This document shows, piece after piece, positions 30,911 through 41,479 of a stretch of DNA of 44,520 bases (position 1 is the stretch's first letter; every line of letters begins with the position of its first letter). A model generated the notes under the pieces. The model was given only the letters and a program-made list of their open reading frames with translations. It made no database searches and had not been told where the DNA came from. The stretch is from the NCBI GenBank assembly GCA_044445965.1, contig JBIOEJ010000036.1, forward strand, positions 1 through 44,520, given 5' to 3'. Position numbers and translations under genes: made by a program. The DNA comes from GAS188 sp044445965 (GTDB lineage: Bacteria; Pseudomonadota; Alphaproteobacteria; Rhizobiales; Beijerinckiaceae).

Positions 30911-31903
30911 TCACCCGCACAGCCACGAGAGTCGCGTCGCCTCATCGGTATTGACGGCGCCCTTCGGCAGCTTGCCGGCGAGGAGGGCGCGCACCTGCTC
31001 GACGGTGTCGAAGGCCTGGTGCTCGATGGCGCTCGGCGTGAGGCCCGCCGTATGCGGGGTCGCGATCAGGTCCGGGCGACGGGCGAGGATAAGCGACGGC
31101 TTCTGGTCCTGGGCGCGCCCGACATCCATGGCGGCGCCCGCGATGCGCTTGTCGTCGAGCGCCCGCGCGAGCGCCGCCTCGTCGACGAGATTGCCGCGCG
31201 ACAAATTGAGGAAGAAGGCGGTTCGCCGCATATGTGCGAAGGCCGCCGCATCCATCAGGTTCTCGGTGGCCGGCGTCGCCACGGCGAGGCAGACCAAGAA
31301 ATCCGATTGCGCCAGCACCTCCTCGAAGGCGAGCTGCCGCACGCCGGCATCGGCGATTTTCCTGTGGGGATCATGGGCCAGCACATTCATCCCGAGCGCC
31401 AGACCGAGCTTGCCGAGATATTCGCCGATGACGCCGTAGCCGATGATGCCGAGCGTGGACCCGGAAAGCTGGCGCCCCATGCGCACCGAGGCCTCGGCGC
31501 CATTGCGGTATTCGACCACCGAGGCCGACACATGGCGCGCCAGATCGACCATGAAGCCGATGGCGAGCTCGGCGACCGAGGCCGCAAAGCCCGGCGTCGC
31601 CTGGGTGATCAGGATGCCGTTGCGGCTCGCGGCCTCGCGATCGACATTGCGGATGTCGACGGCGCAGCGCAGGAAGGCGACGAGGTCCGGCGCCTTGTCG
31701 AAGAAGGCGCCGTAGCCTGGCGTCTGCCGGTCGGAGACGACGATCTCGCAGCCGCGCGCGTGCAAGGCGAGGCCGTCGGCATCGAGGACGCGCCCGGTGG
31801 GATTGACCGCGACCTCCGCCATGTCGCGTAGCGCCGCGACGGCGCGCGGACCGTAGTAGTTCTCCAACATCTCCGGGATGTGGGTGAGGAAGACCTTCGC
31901 CAT
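30911..31903 (-). CDS. D-isomer-specific 2-hydroxyacid dehydrogenase family protein with altered catalytic Glu
   Basis: 330 residues. The NAD-binding fold starts at LGIIGYGVIGEYLGKLG (residues 141-157; GxGxxG is 145-150). The catalytic Arg226 is in LNLSRGNLVDEAAL and the histidine is His274 in IATPHTAG. The third residue, a Glu five places after the Asp of AAxDV in classical members, is Gln255 here (AAMDVGRAQDQKP), so the Glu-His relay is changed. It probably interconverts a 2-hydroxy and a 2-keto acid. ATG 31903 (MAKVFLTHIP) begins two bases after the Gfo/Idh stop. It is the last gene of a three-gene operon with the crotonase and the Gfo/Idh enzyme. Confidence 0.88.
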   Translation of the reverse strand: MAKVFLTHIPEMLENYYGPRAVAALRDMAEVAVNPTGRVLDADGLALHARGCEIVVSDRQTPGYGAFFDKAPDLVAFLRCAVDIRNVDREAASRNGILITQATPGFAASVAELAIGFMVDLARHVSASVVEYRNGAEASVRMGRQLSGSTLGIIGYGVIGEYLGKLGLALGMNVLAHDPHRKIADAGVRQLAFEEVLAQSDFLVCLAVATPATENLMDAAAFAHMRRTAFFLNLSRGNLVDEAALARALDDKRIAGAAMDVGRAQDQKPSLILARRPDLIATPHTAGLTPSAIEHQAFDTVEQVRALLAGKLPKGAVNTDEATRLSWLCG

Positions 31904-31905
31904 GT

Positions 31906-32934
31906 CTATTGAACCTTCGTTGCTCGGCCGGTCGCGGCCGAGCACAGCAAGGCCTCGATGAGAAGCTGCGCCTTCAACGCCTCGCGCCCGCTGATGGCAG
32001 GCTCGCGGCCCTCGTCCAGGGCGTCGAGGAAATCTGCGATCACGGCGCGATGCGCGTCATGCTGGAAGGCCATCGGATCGGCCCCGCCGCTCTTGGATTC
32101 GGCACCCTCCTCGTGAAGGTGACGGCCGTCCTTGAAATGGATGTCGAGCGTCTCGGCGGCGAGTATGGCGGTCGCCCGCTCGCAGGCGAGCTCGATCCGT
32201 TCGGGGAAACCCGGATAGGCGACCGTCGTCGCATCGATGGTGCCGACGGCGCCGTTGGCGAAGGCGATGCCGGCGCCGGCCACATCCTCGGTATCGATCT
32301 GGCGCAAGGGCGAGGTCGCCGCCATGGCGGCGACCTCGGCGATCGGGCCGGCGAGGTGCTGGAAGAGGTCCAGCGTGTGGATCGCCTGCGTCAGCAGCAC
32401 GCCGCCGCCGTCGCGCGCCTTCATGCCGCGGCCGGCTTGGGCGAAATATTCCGGCGGGCGCCACCAGCGGATGGCGGCGGAACCGGAGATCAGCGCGCCG
32501 AGCTCGCCCGTCGCGATGAGCCCGGCGAGACGCCGCGACGCCTTGCGGAAACGGTGCTGCAGCACGACAGCGAGGGTGAGCTTGGCGCCCTCCATCGCCT
32601 CGACCGCTTCAAGCGCACGGGCGACGGACGCCTCGAGCGGCTTCTCGACGAGCACATGCTTGCCCGCAGCCGCGCAGCGCGAGATCAGCTCGAGATGGCT
32701 GAAGGGCGGCGTCAGCAACAACACGGCCTCGATCGATGCGTCGGCCAGCACCGCATCGAGATCCTCGGCTACGGTGAAGCCCGGATAAGCCGCCGCGAAG
32801 GCGGCGCGGCGCTCCGCGCTCGGCGTGTAACAGGCCACGATCTCCACCCGGTCGGCAAGGTCGCGAAGACTGAGCATATGCGGCTTCACCACCATCCCCA
32901 GGCCGATGATGGCTACTCGTCTCTTGGGCCTCAC
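31906..32934 (-). CDS. Gfo/Idh/MocA family NAD(P)-dependent oxidoreductase
   Basis: 342 residues. The Rossmann start is RVAIIGLGMVVKPHM, and the family hallmark EKP is at residues 97-99 in GKHVLVEKPL. The C-terminal alpha/beta domain has GALISGSAAIRWWRPPEYF and GGGVLLTQAIHTLDLFQHLAGP, whose HxxD-like pair (AIHTLDL) includes the usual catalytic His. Members oxidise or reduce sugars, inositols and related polyols, so a hydroxylated substrate or intermediate is likely in this island. The start is GTG 32934 with AAGGAG upstream; an ATG is not available at a sensible place. It lies 12 bases after the crotonase stop. Confidence 0.9.
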   Translation of the reverse strand: MRPKRRVAIIGLGMVVKPHMLSLRDLADRVEIVACYTPSAERRAAFAAAYPGFTVAEDLDAVLADASIEAVLLLTPPFSHLELISRCAAAGKHVLVEKPLEASVARALEAVEAMEGAKLTLAVVLQHRFRKASRRLAGLIATGELGALISGSAAIRWWRPPEYFAQAGRGMKARDGGGVLLTQAIHTLDLFQHLAGPIAEVAAMAATSPLRQIDTEDVAGAGIAFANGAVGTIDATTVAYPGFPERIELACERATAILAAETLDIHFKDGRHLHEEGAESKSGGADPMAFQHDAHRAVIADFLDALDEGREPAISGREALKAQLLIEALLCSAATGRATKVQ

Positions 32935-32946
32935 GTCGATGTCTCC

Positions 32947-33714
32947 TTACCGGCTGAACGCCGCCGACCGCTTCTCCTGGAAGGCGCGGATGCCTTCCAT
33001 ATGATCGCCGGCCGCGAAGCACAGCGTGTTCATCTCGTTCTCGTAGACGAGGCCAGCCGGCAGCGGCGCCGAAAGGGAGGCGCGCACCGAGGCCTTCACC
33101 GCCTCGACCGCGACCGGGCTGAAGCCCGCGAGCTGCGCGCAGAGCGCACGCGCCCGCGGCTCGACCTCCGCATCCTCGACGAGGAACTCGACGAGGCCGA
33201 GGCTGAAGGCCTCCTCCGCCGAGATCGGATCGCCGGTGAGGAGGAGGCGCATCGCCTGGCCGTAACCGATCAGGCGCGGCAGCATCTGCGAGGCGCCGCC
33301 GCCCCCGACCCAGCCGCGCTTGACCTCCGGGAAGCCGATCTTGGCGCCGCGCCCCGCAACCCTGATATCGGCCGACAGCGCCGTCTCGGCGCCGCCACCC
33401 AGCACCCAGCCATTGAGCGCCGCGACCACGGGTTTGCGCAGATTGCGCACCGCGGTCGCATATTCGACACGGTTGCGAAATTTCCAGGCCGAGGGGTATT
33501 CGGCGAGCGAATTGAGATCGCTGCCGGCGCAGAAGGCACGCTCGCTGCTGCTGCGCAAGAGAACGACCCGCACGGCGTCGTCCTTGTCGAATTCGGCGCA
33601 GAGCGTTTCGAGGCGCTTGGCCATGGCGGGAGTGACGGCATTGAGTTTCCGTGGCCGATTGAGGACAATCTCGGCGACGAACCCGTCGATCGAGGTGAGC
33701 ACGTCTTCAGTCAT
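32947..33714 (-). CDS. Enoyl-CoA hydratase/isomerase (crotonase) family protein
   Basis: 255 residues. The crotonase fold is clear: oxyanion-hole segments AFCAGSDLNSLAEY and LNGWVLGGGAETALSADIRVA, and FPEVKRGWVGGGGASQMLPRLIG. Glu residues are present at both positions used by hydratases (GAETAL and PEVKRG), so hydration of a 2-enoyl-CoA is plausible; a ring-opening or isomerase role is also possible in this superfamily. ATG 33714 (MTEDVLTSID) is preferred over ATG 33720 because GAGAGG is then eight bases away. It is the first gene of the operon toward Gfo/Idh and the hydroxyacid dehydrogenase, and is divergent from lacI with only 35 bases between starts. Confidence 0.9.
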   Translation of the reverse strand: MTEDVLTSIDGFVAEIVLNRPRKLNAVTPAMAKRLETLCAEFDKDDAVRVVLLRSSSERAFCAGSDLNSLAEYPSAWKFRNRVEYATAVRNLRKPVVAALNGWVLGGGAETALSADIRVAGRGAKIGFPEVKRGWVGGGGASQMLPRLIGYGQAMRLLLTGDPISAEEAFSLGLVEFLVEDAEVEPRARALCAQLAGFSPVAVEAVKASVRASLSAPLPAGLVYENEMNTLCFAAGDHMEGIRAFQEKRSAAFSR

Positions 33715-33749
33715 GACCATATCCTCTCGCAGATGACGATCGGTTTCCC

Positions 33750-34829
33750 ATGAGCCGGCCGCGCAAACCCCCGCAACGCCCGGCGAGATTGACGCTGCGC
33801 GATCTCGCGACGCATGCCGGCGTGTCGCGCGCCACAGTATCGCTGGTGTTGCGCAAGAGCCCGCTCGTCGCCGAGAAGACGCGCGAGCGCGTGCGCGCCT
33901 CCATGGCCGCGCTCGGCTATGTCTATAACCGCGGCGCCGCGAATTTCCGCACCCAAAGGACGCAGACGGTCGGCGTCGCCATGAACGAATTGGTCAACCC
34001 CTATTTTTCCGAGTTGACCGCCGCCATCGAGCGGGCGCTCGCCAAGGCCGGCCGAACGGTGTTCCTCAGCAATTCGTCCGAAGATCCGGCCGTCCAGGAC
34101 AGCTTCATCGCCACGATGCGCGAATACAACGTGGAAGGGCTCGTGATCTGTCCGACCAGGGGCTCGAACCCGAAGACGCTGCGCCGGCTCACCGAATTCG
34201 GCATGCCCTGCGTGCTGATTTCGCGCAACGTGCCGGGCTCGGGCCTCGATTATGCCGGCAATGACCACCGGCGAGGCATGTATCTGGCGACCGAGCACTT
34301 GATCTCGCTGGGGCATCGTCGCCTCGCCATGATCGGCGCCAACGACCTGATCTCGACCGGCATCGAAAGGCGCGAAGGCTATGAGCAGGCGCTCGCGTCG
34401 AGCGGCATCGCCGTCGACCGCGAGCTGATCCTGCATGGGCCGCCGACCCGCAGCTTCGGCGCCGAGGCCGTGAAGACGCTGATCGGCAGGCGCGATCGGC
34501 CGACGGCCGCGGTGTGCTTCAACGATGTGATCGCCTTCGGCGTCATGCTCGGCTTGCGCCAGCTCGGCCTCGAGCCGGGCCGCGATTTCGCGGTCGCCGG
34601 CTGCGACGACATCGTCGAGGCGGCGCTGTGGACGCCGGCGCTGACGACGGTCGCCATCGACACCATCGGCATGGGCGAGGCGGCGGCGCGCCTCCTGATC
34701 GAGCGCAGCGCCGATTTCGGCCTGCCGCGTCGGCAGATCGTGCTGCAGCCGAAGCTCGTCGTGCGGGCCTCGAGTGGCCCCTCGCGCGTGAAGAGCGTAA
34801 GGCGCAGGAGCGTGGCCGCGGCGGTATAG
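33750..34829 (+). CDS. LacI family transcriptional regulator
   Basis: 359 residues. The HTH plus hinge is at residues about 10-60: LTLRDLATHAGVSRATVSLV, LRKSPLVAEKTRERVRASMAALGYVYN. The periplasmic-binding-like effector domain follows, with TVGVAMNELVNPYFSELTAAIERAL, GLVICPTRGSNP, AGNDHRRGMYLATEHLISLGHRRLAMIG, and CFNDVIAFGVMLGLRQLGLEPGRDFAVAGCDD. The effector is probably a sugar-like or hydroxylated acid. It sits centrally in the catabolic island between divergent operons. Two matching palindromes with a central CG at 28197-28214 and 37051-37068 are candidate targets. The C-terminus is basic and variable (RVKSVRRRS). No strong ribosome site precedes ATG 33750. Confidence 0.93.
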   Translation: MSRPRKPPQRPARLTLRDLATHAGVSRATVSLVLRKSPLVAEKTRERVRASMAALGYVYNRGAANFRTQRTQTVGVAMNELVNPYFSELTAAIERALAKAGRTVFLSNSSEDPAVQDSFIATMREYNVEGLVICPTRGSNPKTLRRLTEFGMPCVLISRNVPGSGLDYAGNDHRRGMYLATEHLISLGHRRLAMIGANDLISTGIERREGYEQALASSGIAVDRELILHGPPTRSFGAEAVKTLIGRRDRPTAAVCFNDVIAFGVMLGLRQLGLEPGRDFAVAGCDDIVEAALWTPALTTVAIDTIGMGEAAARLLIERSADFGLPRRQIVLQPKLVVRASSGPSRVKSVRRRSVAAAV

Positions 34830-34879
34830 GGAGGGAGAATTCTGCGAAAATCCCTCCTCGCCGGTGCCTGACGGCAGCG

Positions 34880-34897
34880 CCCCCCGCGAAGCCGCGG
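34880..34897 (+). terminator. Hairpin after lacI
   Basis: CCCCGCG (34880-34886), AAGC, CGCGGGG (34891-34897): a perfect 7-bp stem 50 bases after the lacI stop, with no T-tract. Confidence 0.4.
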
Positions 34898-34938
34898 GGC
34901 AACCGCATTTGGAAGTGTTCGGGCGGCCATCGCGCTTT

Positions 34939-34990
34939 CCTCCCCCTGAAAGGGGGAGGTCGATGCGCTGAAAGCGCGTCGGGTGGGGTG
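34939..34990. repeat. Short palindromic repeat (CCTCCCCCT type)
   Basis: CCTCCCCCT (34939-34947), GAA, AGGGGGAGG (34951-34959), then TCGATGCGCTGAAAGCGCGTCG, which holds a second small stem, and GGTGGGGT. It resembles dispersed intergenic repeats of Hyphomicrobiales and lies between the converging lacI and SDR genes. Confidence 0.6.
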
Positions 34991-35031
34991 GTCCCGTCAT
35001 CGCGGAGAGGTTCATGCAGGTGATCGCTCGC

Positions 35032-35820
35032 CTACAGCCGCGCAATGTGCAGGCCGCCATCGACATGGACGATCTCGCCGGTCGAGAAATGGAATTGCCC
35101 GCCCGCCAGCGCCACGGCCACGCCGCCGATATCTTCCGGCTCGCCCCAGCGCCGCACCGGGGTGAGGCCCTCGGCGATCAGCCGGTCATAGCGCTCGCTC
35201 GCGACCGCCGTCATATCGGTGCGGATGACGCCGGGCCTGATCTCGAAGACGCCGATGGCGGCCTCGGCGAGCCTGACCGCGTAGAGCTTCGTCATCATCG
35301 CGACGCCGGCCTTCGACAGGCAATATTCGGCGCGATCGATCGAGGCCATATGGGCGTTCGCCGAGGCGATGTTGATGATGCTGCGCGGATGCGCCGCCGT
35401 CTCCCGGAGCCAGCGGCGCGCGATGGCCTGGGTCAGGAAGAACGGCCCGCGCAGATTGGTCGCCATCAGCCGGTCGAAGCTCTCTTGTGTCGCCTCGAGC
35501 ATATCGCCGCGCTTGCGCACCGAGATGCCGGCATTGTTGACGAGCACATCGAGCCCGCCGAGTGCCTCGAAGGCGCGCGCGATCAGCGCCTCATGGCCTT
35601 CGAGATCGCCGACATCGCCCTGCACGAAATGGGCCTTGGCGCCGCGCGAGGCGAGACCGTCCAAGGTCTCTCGGGTCGCCGCATCGTCGGTCAGGTCGTT
35701 GATGGCGACATCGTAATGAGCTTCGGCGAAGGCATAGGCGATGGCGCGGCCGATGCCGCGCCGCCCACCGGTGACGAAGACGCGCCGGCGCCCCGCCGCG
35801 TTGCTCGGCGCCGCGCTCAT
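35032..35820 (-). CDS. Short-chain dehydrogenase/reductase (SDR)
   Basis: 262 residues, classical SDR. The cofactor motif is TGGRRGIG (17-24), followed by NNAG (95-98), catalytic Ser153 in NIASANAHMAS and Tyr166/Lys170 in YCLSK; a late RPGVIRTDMT follows the fold. The acidic residue after the second strand (INDLTDD) suggests NAD preference. It would oxidise a secondary hydroxyl, possibly a 3-hydroxyacyl-CoA given the acyl-CoA dehydrogenase upstream. ATG 35820 overlaps that gene's stop as ATGA; the longer frame to 36111 lies inside it and is rejected. The C-terminus FHFSTGEIVHVDGGLHI is family-typical. Confidence 0.92.
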   Translation of the reverse strand: MSAAPSNAAGRRRVFVTGGRRGIGRAIAYAFAEAHYDVAINDLTDDAATRETLDGLASRGAKAHFVQGDVGDLEGHEALIARAFEALGGLDVLVNNAGISVRKRGDMLEATQESFDRLMATNLRGPFFLTQAIARRWLRETAAHPRSIINIASANAHMASIDRAEYCLSKAGVAMMTKLYAVRLAEAAIGVFEIRPGVIRTDMTAVASERYDRLIAEGLTPVRRWGEPEDIGGVAVALAGGQFHFSTGEIVHVDGGLHIARL

Positions 35821-36968
35821 GCGAGGAGCTGCCTGGCGATGATGAGGCGCTGGATCTGGTTCGTGCCCTCGTAGATCTGGGTGATCTTGGCGTCGCGGTA
35901 GAGCCGCTCCACCTCGATGCCGCGGATATAACCCATGCCGCCATGGACCTGGACGGCATTGGCGGTGTGCGCCACGGCGGCATCGCCGGCGAAGCACTTG
36001 GCCATCGAGCATTCCATGGTGGCGCGCTCGCCGCGATCCATCAAGGCCGCCGCCTGCCGCGTCATGAGGCGGGCCGCATGCGTGTCCTTGGCCATGTCGG
36101 CGAGCATCCACTGCACCGCCTGGAAGGAGGCGATCGGCCCGCCGAATTGGCGGCGCTGTTTGGCGTAAGCGATGCTCGCCTCGAGCCCCGCCTGCAGAAT
36201 GCCGACCGCTAGCGCCGCGATGCCGATGCGGCCCTTGTCGAGCACGCTCATCATCAGATGGAAGCCGCGATTGAGCGGCCCGAGCAGCGCCTCCTTCGGC
36301 AAGGCGATAGCATCGAAATGCAGCGCGCCGACGGGCGAGGCGCGCTGGCCCATCTTGTGCTCCTTGCGGCCGATCCGGTAACCCTCCCGGTCGCGATCGA
36401 CGAGGAAGATGCTGAAGCCGCGCTTACCGAGCTCGGGCGCGGTGCGCGCCAGCACCACGGCGAAATCGGCGACCGGGGCGTTGTGGATCCACAGCTTGCC
36501 GCCGCTCAGCCGCCAGCCCTCGCCGGCAGCGACCGCGTTCGTCTGGATGGAGGACACGTCCGAGCCGGCCTCGGCCTCCGTGATCGCGTAGGCGCAGCGC
36601 CGCTTGCCCTGGATCAGCGGCGTAAGGTAGCGCGCCCTCTGAGCCGGCGTGCCGTGCTCGGAGAGCAAGCTGCCGACCAGCTCGACGAGGCCGCATTGAT
36701 CGGCGACCGAGGCATAGCCGCGCGACAGCTCCTCCATCACATGCGCATAGGACACGACATCGGCGCCCGCTCCACCCATCTCCTCGGGCACGGTGATGCC
36801 GAACATGCCGAGCCCCGCCACCTTGTCGTAGAGCTCGGCCGGAAAGCGCTCGCTCTCGTCGAGCTCGGCGGCGATCGGCCTGATCTCGCGCTCGGCGAAG
36901 GCGCGCGCCGTCTCGCGCATCATGCGATGACGATCGGCGGCGAAGCTGTCATACTCGGCAAGAGCCAT
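35817..36968 (-). CDS. Acyl-CoA dehydrogenase
   Basis: A 383-residue FAD-dependent enzyme that forms a 2,3-double bond in an acyl-CoA. Family motifs are present: EIRPIAAELDESERFP, FGITVPEEMGGAG, CAYAITEAEAGSDVSSIQT (FAD and substrate), GGKLWIHNAPVADF, and QVHGGMGYIRGIEVERLYRDAKITQIYEGTNQIQ at the C-terminus. The last has the catalytic base at about Glu367, in the short/medium-chain position. ATG 36968 (MALAEYDSF) follows CAGGAAA; the frame to 37037 adds a non-conserved leader. It is co-transcribed with the overlapping SDR. An 18-base palindrome lies 83 bases upstream. A likely role is beta-oxidation-like dehydrogenation of the island's substrate-CoA. Confidence 0.93.
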   Translation of the reverse strand: MALAEYDSFAADRHRMMRETARAFAEREIRPIAAELDESERFPAELYDKVAGLGMFGITVPEEMGGAGADVVSYAHVMEELSRGYASVADQCGLVELVGSLLSEHGTPAQRARYLTPLIQGKRRCAYAITEAEAGSDVSSIQTNAVAAGEGWRLSGGKLWIHNAPVADFAVVLARTAPELGKRGFSIFLVDRDREGYRIGRKEHKMGQRASPVGALHFDAIALPKEALLGPLNRGFHLMMSVLDKGRIGIAALAVGILQAGLEASIAYAKQRRQFGGPIASFQAVQWMLADMAKDTHAARLMTRQAAALMDRGERATMECSMAKCFAGDAAVAHTANAVQVHGGMGYIRGIEVERLYRDAKITQIYEGTNQIQRLIIARQLLA

Positions 36969-37050
36969 GGCGTTTCCTGAGGCGGGGCGCGCCGCCGCGG
37001 GCGAGATCGATGGGGGCGTGGCGGACGCGATTGACACCTCGTTTCGGCAA

Positions 37051-37068
37051 ATTTAGAACGATCTAAAT
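37051..37068 (-). promoter_or_regulatory. Candidate LacI-family operator, copy B
   Basis: ATTTAGA (37051-37057), ACGA, TCTAAAT (37062-37068): perfect 7-base arms with a central CG, as in LacI-family operators. It overlaps a possible minus-strand promoter (TTGCTT, 18 bases, TAAATT) for the acyl-CoA dehydrogenase and is shared in sequence with 28197-28214. It also lies upstream of the divergent dppB-type gene. Confidence 0.65.
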
Positions 37069-37152
37069 AGCAAAAGCAACTATTCGGGAGATGACACTGA
37101 GGAGATCAGCGCCCCTCGAGGTTCGGATGTCGTTCCCGGCCGAGCAGCGCGC

Positions 37153-37355
37153 CACCTCTGCCCTTGCGGGAGAGGTCGGATCGCCGTGCAACGGCGATCC
37201 GGGTGAGGGGCTTTTCCAATCAAAGTCCGACAAGCAAACCGGAAATTCGACGCACGCAATCTCCAAAATGCTGTTTTCGGATCAGACGAACCCCTCACCC
37301 GGCATTTCTCGCGCTTCGCGCGCGAAAGCCGACCTCTCCCGCAAGGGGAGAGGTG
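37153..37355. repeat. Palindromic repeat element, family 1 (203 bases), upstream of the dppB-like gene
   Basis: It begins CACCTCTGCCCTTGCGGG and ends CTCCCGCAAGGGGAGAGGTG. Inside are GGATCGCCGT/ACGGCGATCC (a perfect stem just after the left end), GGGTGAGGGG and its inverse CCCCTCACCC, and a GCGCGAAGCGCGCG-like stem. It fills most of the gap 37069-37371 and would be transcribed in the leader of the permease operon. Confidence 0.8.
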
Positions 37356-37371
37356 AGCGGGCCCGCTAGCC

Positions 37372-38382
37372 ATGCTGCGCTACATCGTCTCGCGCCTCGC
37401 CTTGACGGTGGTGATGGCGCTCGCCGCGACGCTGGTGATCTTCCTCATCGCCAATATGGTGCCGGGCGATCCGATCCTGGCGCAGCTCGGCGATGTCGCG
37501 GCCTCGAACAAGGCCTTCGTCGCCGAGTGGCGCGCCAAATGGGGCCTCGACCTGCCCTTATGGGAGCGCTATCTCGTCTTCCTCAAAGGCATCCTGCATG
37601 GCGATCTCGGTATCTCCATCGCCTCGCAACGGCCGGTCCTCGAGGATATCGGCCAATATGCGCCGGCGACCATCGAGCTCGCGACGGTCGGCTTCCTCCT
37701 TTCCGTCATCATCGGCGTGCCGCTCGGCATCCTGGCGGCGATCAGGCGCGATAGCTTCATCGATCATGCGGCGCGGGTCATCTCCTTGATCGGCGTCTCG
37801 TCGCCGACCTTCTGGCTCGCCTTCATCATGCTGGCTCTGTTCTATGGAGGCTTGCAGATCGCGCCGGGGCCTGGGCGCCTCGACCCGGTGGCTTTCTCGC
37901 CGCCCACCGTGACCGGGCTATTCCTCATCGATTCGCTGATCGCGGGCGATACTGCGACCTTCCGCGACGCCGTCGCGCATCTCGTCTTGCCCTCGATCGT
38001 GCTCGCCGCGGCGACGCTCGGGCTGATCACCCGCACCACCCGCGCCAGCATGCTCGACAATCTGCAGCAGGATTATGTACGCGTCGCGCGCGCCAAGGGC
38101 CTGCGCGAAGGCCGCATCGTCAACGGCCATGTGCTGCCGAACGCGCTGATCCCGATCGTCACGCTCGGCGGCCTGGCTTACGCCAACCTGCTCACCGGCG
38201 CGGTGATGACCGAGACCGTGTTCTCCTGGCCGGGGCTTGGCCGCTACACCTTCCGCAGCGCCGAGGCGCTGGACTTCCCGGCCATCATGGGCATCACCCT
38301 CGTCGTGGCGGTAACCTATCTCGTCATCAACCTTATGATCGACCTGAGTTACGCACTTCTCGATCCGAGGGTGGCGCGATGA
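37372..38382 (+). CDS. Peptide/nickel-type ABC transporter permease (DppB-like)
   Basis: An inner-membrane permease of 336 residues with six predicted spans. The N-terminal MLRYIVSRLALTVVMALAATLVIF and NMVPGDPI are typical for DppB/OppB. The EAA-type loop is DYVRVARAKGLREGRIVNGHVLPNALIPIVT, followed by GAVMTETVFSWPGLGRYTF. The start is ATG 37372, 16 bases after a palindromic repeat element, with no strong Shine-Dalgarno except the repeat's own GGGGAGAGG. It overlaps the next permease by four bases (ATGA). It probably works with the binding protein at 28258. Confidence 0.94.
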   Translation: MLRYIVSRLALTVVMALAATLVIFLIANMVPGDPILAQLGDVAASNKAFVAEWRAKWGLDLPLWERYLVFLKGILHGDLGISIASQRPVLEDIGQYAPATIELATVGFLLSVIIGVPLGILAAIRRDSFIDHAARVISLIGVSSPTFWLAFIMLALFYGGLQIAPGPGRLDPVAFSPPTVTGLFLIDSLIAGDTATFRDAVAHLVLPSIVLAAATLGLITRTTRASMLDNLQQDYVRVARAKGLREGRIVNGHVLPNALIPIVTLGGLAYANLLTGAVMTETVFSWPGLGRYTFRSAEALDFPAIMGITLVVAVTYLVINLMIDLSYALLDPRVAR

Positions 38383-39256
38383 CGGCTTTCGATCAGGCCT
38401 CGGTGAGCTACGCCGCGATTGCGCCGGCGCGGACCCGCCGGCAGCGCTGGCGGCGGCGCTACGGCATCGCGGCGATCGGCGCCGCGATCATCCTCGCCTG
38501 GATCGTCATCGCTGTCGCGGCGCCGCTGCTGACCCCCTATTCGCCGAACGCGGTCGATGTGAGCATCCGCCTGCGGCCTCCCTCCGGCGCCCATTGGCTC
38601 GGCACCGACGAGCTCGGCCGCGATGTGCTGACACGCCTCCTCTACGGAAGCCGCATCTCGCTCGTCACCGGTTTCGTGGTGGTGATCCTGGGATCCGTGT
38701 TCGGCACGCTCGCCGGGGGCGCCGCGGCCTATATGCGCGGCCGGGGCGAGGAACTGATCATGCGCCTCACCGACCTCGTCCTGTGCTTTCCGCCGATCAT
38801 CCTGGCGCTCGCCATCGCGGCGGCGCTCGGCATCGGCACCACGAACACCATCATCGCCATGCTGGTGGTGTGGTGGCCGAAATTCGCGCGTCTGGCGCAC
38901 AGCCTCGTGCTGGTGCAGCGCTCGCAGGAATATGTGGAGGCCGCGGTGGTGGTCGGCCTGAAGCCCGGCCGCATCCTGCTGCGCCACATCATCCCCAATG
39001 CGGTCGGCCCGCTGATCGTGCTGATCACGCTCGATATCGGCAATGCCATCATCACCTTCGCCGGCCTCTCCTTCCTCGGACTCGGCGTCGTGCCTCCGAC
39101 GCCCGAATGGGGCTCGATGGTGGCCGAGGGGCGCGAGCTCGTCGAACAATGGTGGGTCGCGGCCTTTCCGGGCTTTGCCATCCTCACCGTGGTGCTCGGC
39201 TTCAACTTCCTCGGCGACGGGGTGCGCGACTGGCTCGATCCCAAGTCGAGGCGGCG

Positions 39257-39260
<4 letters not shown>
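38379..39260 (+). CDS. Peptide/nickel-type ABC transporter permease (DppC-like)
   Basis: 293 residues. A basic N-terminus (RTRRQRWRRRYG) precedes the first span AAIGAAIILAWIVIAVAAPLL. HWLGTDELGRDVLTRLLYGSRISL is the DppC signature. The EAA loop is QEYVEAAVVVGLKPGRILLRHIIPNAVGPLIV, and the end FNFLGDGVRDWLDPKSRR is also family-typical. It starts within the DppB stop (ATGA), and its own stop overlaps the GTG start of the ATPase gene (GTGA), so the three genes are translationally coupled. It forms the heterodimeric channel with the DppB-like subunit. Confidence 0.94.
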
Positions 39261-41455
<2,195 letters not shown>

Positions 41456-41479
41456 GCATTCGAGAAGAGGAAGCATTCC

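Noticed and set aside
31909..33753. A 614-residue plus-strand frame across the Gfo/Idh and crotonase genes
   Set aside because: It crosses two well-defined minus-strand genes and their junction, and its composition is typical of antisense shadow.
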